The notes under the pieces are model-generated. The model was not told the DNA's origin and did no database searches. It saw nothing but the letters and a program-made list of their open reading frames with translations. This document shows, piece by piece, positions 61,334 through 64,000 of a stretch of 64,000 bases of DNA. Each line of letters starts with the position of its first letter. The first letter of the stretch is position 1. Made by a program: the position numbers and the translations under genes. The DNA lies in NCBI GenBank assembly GCA_037447455.1, contig JBBIGQ010000005.1, forward strand, positions 99,906 through 163,905, written 5' to 3'. Origin of the DNA: BPGX01 sp037447455. GTDB taxonomy: Bacteria > Bacteroidota > Bacteroidia > B-17B0 > Aurantibacillaceae.

Positions 61334-63676
61334 TTATCTTTCTTGTCTTTCAAAATATTTGATGGTTTCTTTTGCGGCGTTTGCCAAGCGGTAATTGGCG
61401 CTTTCAGAGGCAATTTTTAAGTTGTTCATGATTCTATCATCTATGTAGGAAAGTTTTACTAAAGCATTAAAGGCATTGATTTTTGTACGAAATTCAAAGG
61501 ATGGAGAAGCGTACAAAATAATCTTTTCTAATGCTGATTTATTTTTTGTTTTGAGGTATTCAATAGTTAAAGCAGTTATCTCAATATTTCTATCTAAAGG
61601 TTTAAATTTATTTTTTATAGCAATGATTTTTTCGTATTCATCGGGATAATTTTCGTACAACAGCCACATAGTTTTTTCAATGTTGATATAAGATTTTGTG
61701 TTGTAAAGAAGTTGAAAATATTCTTGTTTTAACTGAGATGGAATTTTTTTGGTATGGTCTATTAAAGTTCTTTGAACAAGAGGATGCCCTTTTGTGAGTA
61801 TGAGCTTTAATATTTGAATAGAGAGAGCGTTGGTAGTATCGTTGACAAGTTGTTTAATTATTTCAGATTGAATGGCGTGAAAGTTTTCTTTGTAAAATCT
61901 TTCTTGCAAAAATTCTCTTTTTTTGTTGATGTCAATGTTTTCCATTGCCGCAATAGCATCGTATCGGTCAAGCATATATTTGGCTGAACTGGCTTGATTT
62001 TTAAGGGTTTCAAAATCTTTTTCAAAAGTTATTTTTTTAAGTATATTAGAATTAGGGTCAAAGAGAGTGAATGCAATTGTTTTGTTTTTATCAAATGGAA
62101 TTTTCACCACTTCGTCTTTGTTTTCAATCATTATTCTTTTATGAATGAAACTTCCATCTGTGAAATGTATTTCAAATTCTATAGGCATTTTGAACAAATA
62201 AACGTTGTCTTTGAATTCCTGTGTTTGTTTTACATAAAACACGCCCGTGCTCTCTTTTTCGTTTTCCAGCCGTTCAAATTTTACTTCATAATGTGGCTCG
62301 CCGCCTCTGTAAATCCATTCATCAAAGAACCAATCCAGATAATAGCCCGTTTCTTTGTAAATAGCAACTAATAAATCATTTGTTTCAACATTTTGATAGG
62401 GATGTTCCTGTAAATAGCGCTTGATAGAAGCATCGTAGAGTTCCTTGCCTATTACATATTTCAACATGTGTAGGACAAAAGCCCCTTTGGGATAAATTCG
62501 CACAGTACCTGCATTAGAATGTGTAATTGGATTTAAGTTTTTTTTGGATTCTTTGAGAATGCCGGGAATAGACGATTTTCTGTTCCAATCATAGTGGTCA
62601 TTACCGAAGTAGGCCTTTTCAACCAGCCAATTGTAATGCGTAGCAAAGCTTTCTTGCAACCATGTATGGGCATTGGAATAAGCTGTAACATAATCACCAA
62701 ACCACTGATGAGCGAGCTCGTGAGCAGCTACCGGTAGAAAGTCGCGATCGTTAATGGAATATTCATCTATGAGAAAGAAATCGCCGAAAATGGTGGCTGT
62801 AGTATTTTCCATTGCGCCGTACATATATTCTTGCACAGGTATTATGCTGTATTTTTCCCAAGGATATTTAAATCCGGTTTCTTGTTCTAGAAAATCCATC
62901 ATTTGAGCAGAATAACGAAAAGTAGTATCGGCGGTATATTCTAAGTCGGGATAGTAGTAAGCATTAATTTCTATGCCACTTTTGCTTTTGATTTTTTTAA
63001 TTTTATAATCGCCAATGGCCAGCATTATCAAGTAGGGGGCATGTGGCTTATTCATTTTGAAATGATATTCTGTTAGATCGTTTTTTAAATCTTTTTGTTC
63101 TATCAAAACACCATTGGAAACGACTTTGTTTTTTTTATTGAAGGTAATGAAAATATCAGTGGTGATTTTGTCGGACATATCATCAAACATAGGAATCCAA
63201 TGGCGATTGTCTATGCCTTGGCCCTGAGTCCATATTTGTCTTTTTGAAACTTTGAGCGTATCGTTCCAACCGATGAAATAAAGGCCTCTTTTGGGCGTAC
63301 ATTCATAGTCAATCGTTATGCTGGTGAGTTGATTTTTATTAATTTTTTGTGGGAAATAGATGTAGAGCAAATTATTGTTTAGTTTGAATGAGAGAGATTT
63401 ATTTTGAAAACTAATGTTGTTGATTTTAATGTTTACTGCGTCTAAAACTAATGAATCTAAATTATTTCGTAGAGGTATGAAAGCATGAATGACCTTTCCG
63501 ATGACTTTTGAATGAATGGTATCAAAATTAAGATGCAGTTCTAAATGTTGAAAATCTACAAGGTGCTCTCTAAACGTTTTTCCATGGTCAATATAATGGC
63601 AAGTAAGTTGATTGTATTGTGCAAAAATTTGTTGAATGATAAGAGACAAAATTAATAAAGTCAGCGTTTTTTTCAT
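61334..63676 (-). CDS. M1 family metallo-aminopeptidase, exported
   Basis: 780 residues from the ATG that gives a signal peptide (MKKTLTLLILSLIIQQIFA, then QYNQL); an earlier TTG is rejected. Gluzincin site HELAHQWFGDYVT near 316 with the third ligand Glu in LQESFATH about 20 residues later; the exopeptidase motif YGAMENTTATIF near 286 (GAMEN). C-terminal half is helical repeats. It would trim N-terminal residues from peptides in the periplasm or outside. Precedes ltaE. The 28-bp tandem array lies upstream. Confidence 0.94.
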   Translation of the reverse strand: MKKTLTLLILSLIIQQIFAQYNQLTCHYIDHGKTFREHLVDFQHLELHLNFDTIHSKVIGKVIHAFIPLRNNLDSLVLDAVNIKINNISFQNKSLSFKLNNNLLYIYFPQKINKNQLTSITIDYECTPKRGLYFIGWNDTLKVSKRQIWTQGQGIDNRHWIPMFDDMSDKITTDIFITFNKKNKVVSNGVLIEQKDLKNDLTEYHFKMNKPHAPYLIMLAIGDYKIKKIKSKSGIEINAYYYPDLEYTADTTFRYSAQMMDFLEQETGFKYPWEKYSIIPVQEYMYGAMENTTATIFGDFFLIDEYSINDRDFLPVAAHELAHQWFGDYVTAYSNAHTWLQESFATHYNWLVEKAYFGNDHYDWNRKSSIPGILKESKKNLNPITHSNAGTVRIYPKGAFVLHMLKYVIGKELYDASIKRYLQEHPYQNVETNDLLVAIYKETGYYLDWFFDEWIYRGGEPHYEVKFERLENEKESTGVFYVKQTQEFKDNVYLFKMPIEFEIHFTDGSFIHKRIMIENKDEVVKIPFDKNKTIAFTLFDPNSNILKKITFEKDFETLKNQASSAKYMLDRYDAIAAMENIDINKKREFLQERFYKENFHAIQSEIIKQLVNDTTNALSIQILKLILTKGHPLVQRTLIDHTKKIPSQLKQEYFQLLYNTKSYINIEKTMWLLYENYPDEYEKIIAIKNKFKPLDRNIEITALTIEYLKTKNKSALEKIILYASPSFEFRTKINAFNALVKLSYIDDRIMNNLKIASESANYRLANAAKETIKYFERQER

Positions 63677-63884
63677 ACTTTTTGGGGGCAAGGTAAGGAA
63701 AAGTTTTTGTTGGTGATGATCTTAGAGTTTGAATTTAGAAGTGATAATTTTTGAGAGTTAGAGTATAGGATTTTTAATTCTTCATTTTGTGGAAGAGTCC
63801 GTGTTTGTAACAATGATAAATGGAGGGGTCGCTGTGTTTCTTCGTTGTGATTGGCTTTCAACCCTTCTACAAGTGGAAGGGGAT
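63677..63884. other. intergenic stretch before the tandem array
   Basis: No supported gene. A 9-bp hairpin with one G-T pair (CCCTTCTAC/GTGGAAGGG at 63862-63881, tight loop) lies directly before the first repeat unit. A 75-codon minus-strand frame here begins inside the array and has no recognisable features. Confidence 0.5.
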
Positions 63885-64000
63885 ATATTTGCAACAACAT
63901 ATATTTTTATGTATATTTGCAACAACATATATTTTTATGTATATTTGCAACAACATATATTTTTATGTATATTTGCAACAACATATATTTTTATGTATAT
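63884..64000 (+). repeat. 28-bp tandem repeat with a promoter-like box in each unit
   Basis: From 63885 the unit is 28 bases: ATATTTGCAACAACAT, then a 12-base AT-rich part ending in ATGT. Four perfect copies plus four bases are seen before the window ends, so true copy number is unknown. TATATTTG occurs at 63884, 63912, 63940 and 63968. The 20 bases between one TTTG and the next TATATTTG equal the spacing of the Bacteroidota promoter, so three consecutive TTTG-N20-TATATTTG pairs are present, all reading out of the window to the right. There are no spacers, so it is not a CRISPR array. The plus strand has no stop codon in any of the three frames within the array. Confidence 0.9.

Noticed and set aside
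63673..63900. A 75-codon minus-strand open frame upstream of the M1 peptidase
   Set aside because: It starts inside the tandem array, has no recognisable domain, overlaps the peptidase start and reads through a hairpin; composition is not that of neighbouring proteins.
63884..64000. CRISPR array
   Set aside because: The repeats are directly adjacent without unique spacers, and no cas gene is present.

Overview
The window is a contiguous piece of a low-GC Bacteroidota chromosome, most like the Chitinophagales/Sphingobacteriales side of the phylum, though rank below phylum is a guess. The evidence for the phylum is: promoters of the TTG-N19/20-TAnnTTTG type a few bases upstream of start codons; a secreted PKD protein with a gliding-motility-associated C-terminal domain (type IX secretion cargo); a bacterial geranylgeranylglyceryl phosphate synthase; a CarB without the C-terminal allosteric domain; a DksA-like protein with a degenerate zinc finger; and a split ATP synthase locus with atpBEFHAG but no atpD/atpC.

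Layout. 1-0.7 kb: 3' end of sdhB and a tRNA-Met. 0.7-6.7 kb (minus): a heavy-metal RND efflux operon (small His-rich exported protein, CzcA/CusA-type pump, TolC-type channel, lipoprotein adaptor). 6.8-10.9 kb (plus): 3-hydroxyanthranilate dioxygenase, a DUF502 membrane protein, carB. 11.0-13.0 kb (minus): a decayed McrBC-like restriction module. 13.3-19.8 kb (plus): F1Fo ATP synthase genes with an intrinsic hairpin between atpE and atpF, then queA and trxA. 19.8-27.8 kb (mostly minus): RluB/RsuA-type pseudouridine synthase, class A PBP, a truncated DUF3307 gene between two 18-bp direct repeats, then a compact GH3 / secreted protein / MarR / arginase-like operon and tRNA-Arg. 27.8-34.0 kb: rpsA, a glycine-rich surface protein, an amidohydrolase, and rpsF-rpsR-rplI. 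34.3-40.5 kb (plus): an HAE-1 type multidrug RND operon. 40.6-46.9 kb (plus): gap, rdgB, ileS, dksA-like. 47.0-53.3 kb (minus): MFS transporter, a CBS-domain PLP enzyme with a small upstream gene, then an overlapping tsaD / phosphopantetheinyl transferase / GGGP synthase / ThiE-like cluster. 53.4-63.7 kb: TamB-like giant protein (plus), then PKD/T9SS protein, threonine aldolase and M1 aminopeptidase (minus). 63.88-64.0 kb: a 28-bp tandem repeat that runs off the window.

Most of the window is housekeeping (respiration, ATP synthesis, translation, pyrimidine/arginine precursor supply, cell wall) interleaved with two separate tripartite efflux systems. The two most notable accessory signals are: (i) the terminal tandem array, whose 28-bp period makes the TTTG of each TATATTTG box fall exactly 20 bp upstream of the next box, so consecutive units form a ladder of Bacteroidota-type promoters; and (ii) the McrBC remnant, where an McrB-like gene has apparently lost its whole AAA+ motor by internal deletion and the McrC-like gene carries three frameshifts and a nonsense codon. 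All assignments come from reading the sequence and from recalled knowledge of the families; no database search was run.
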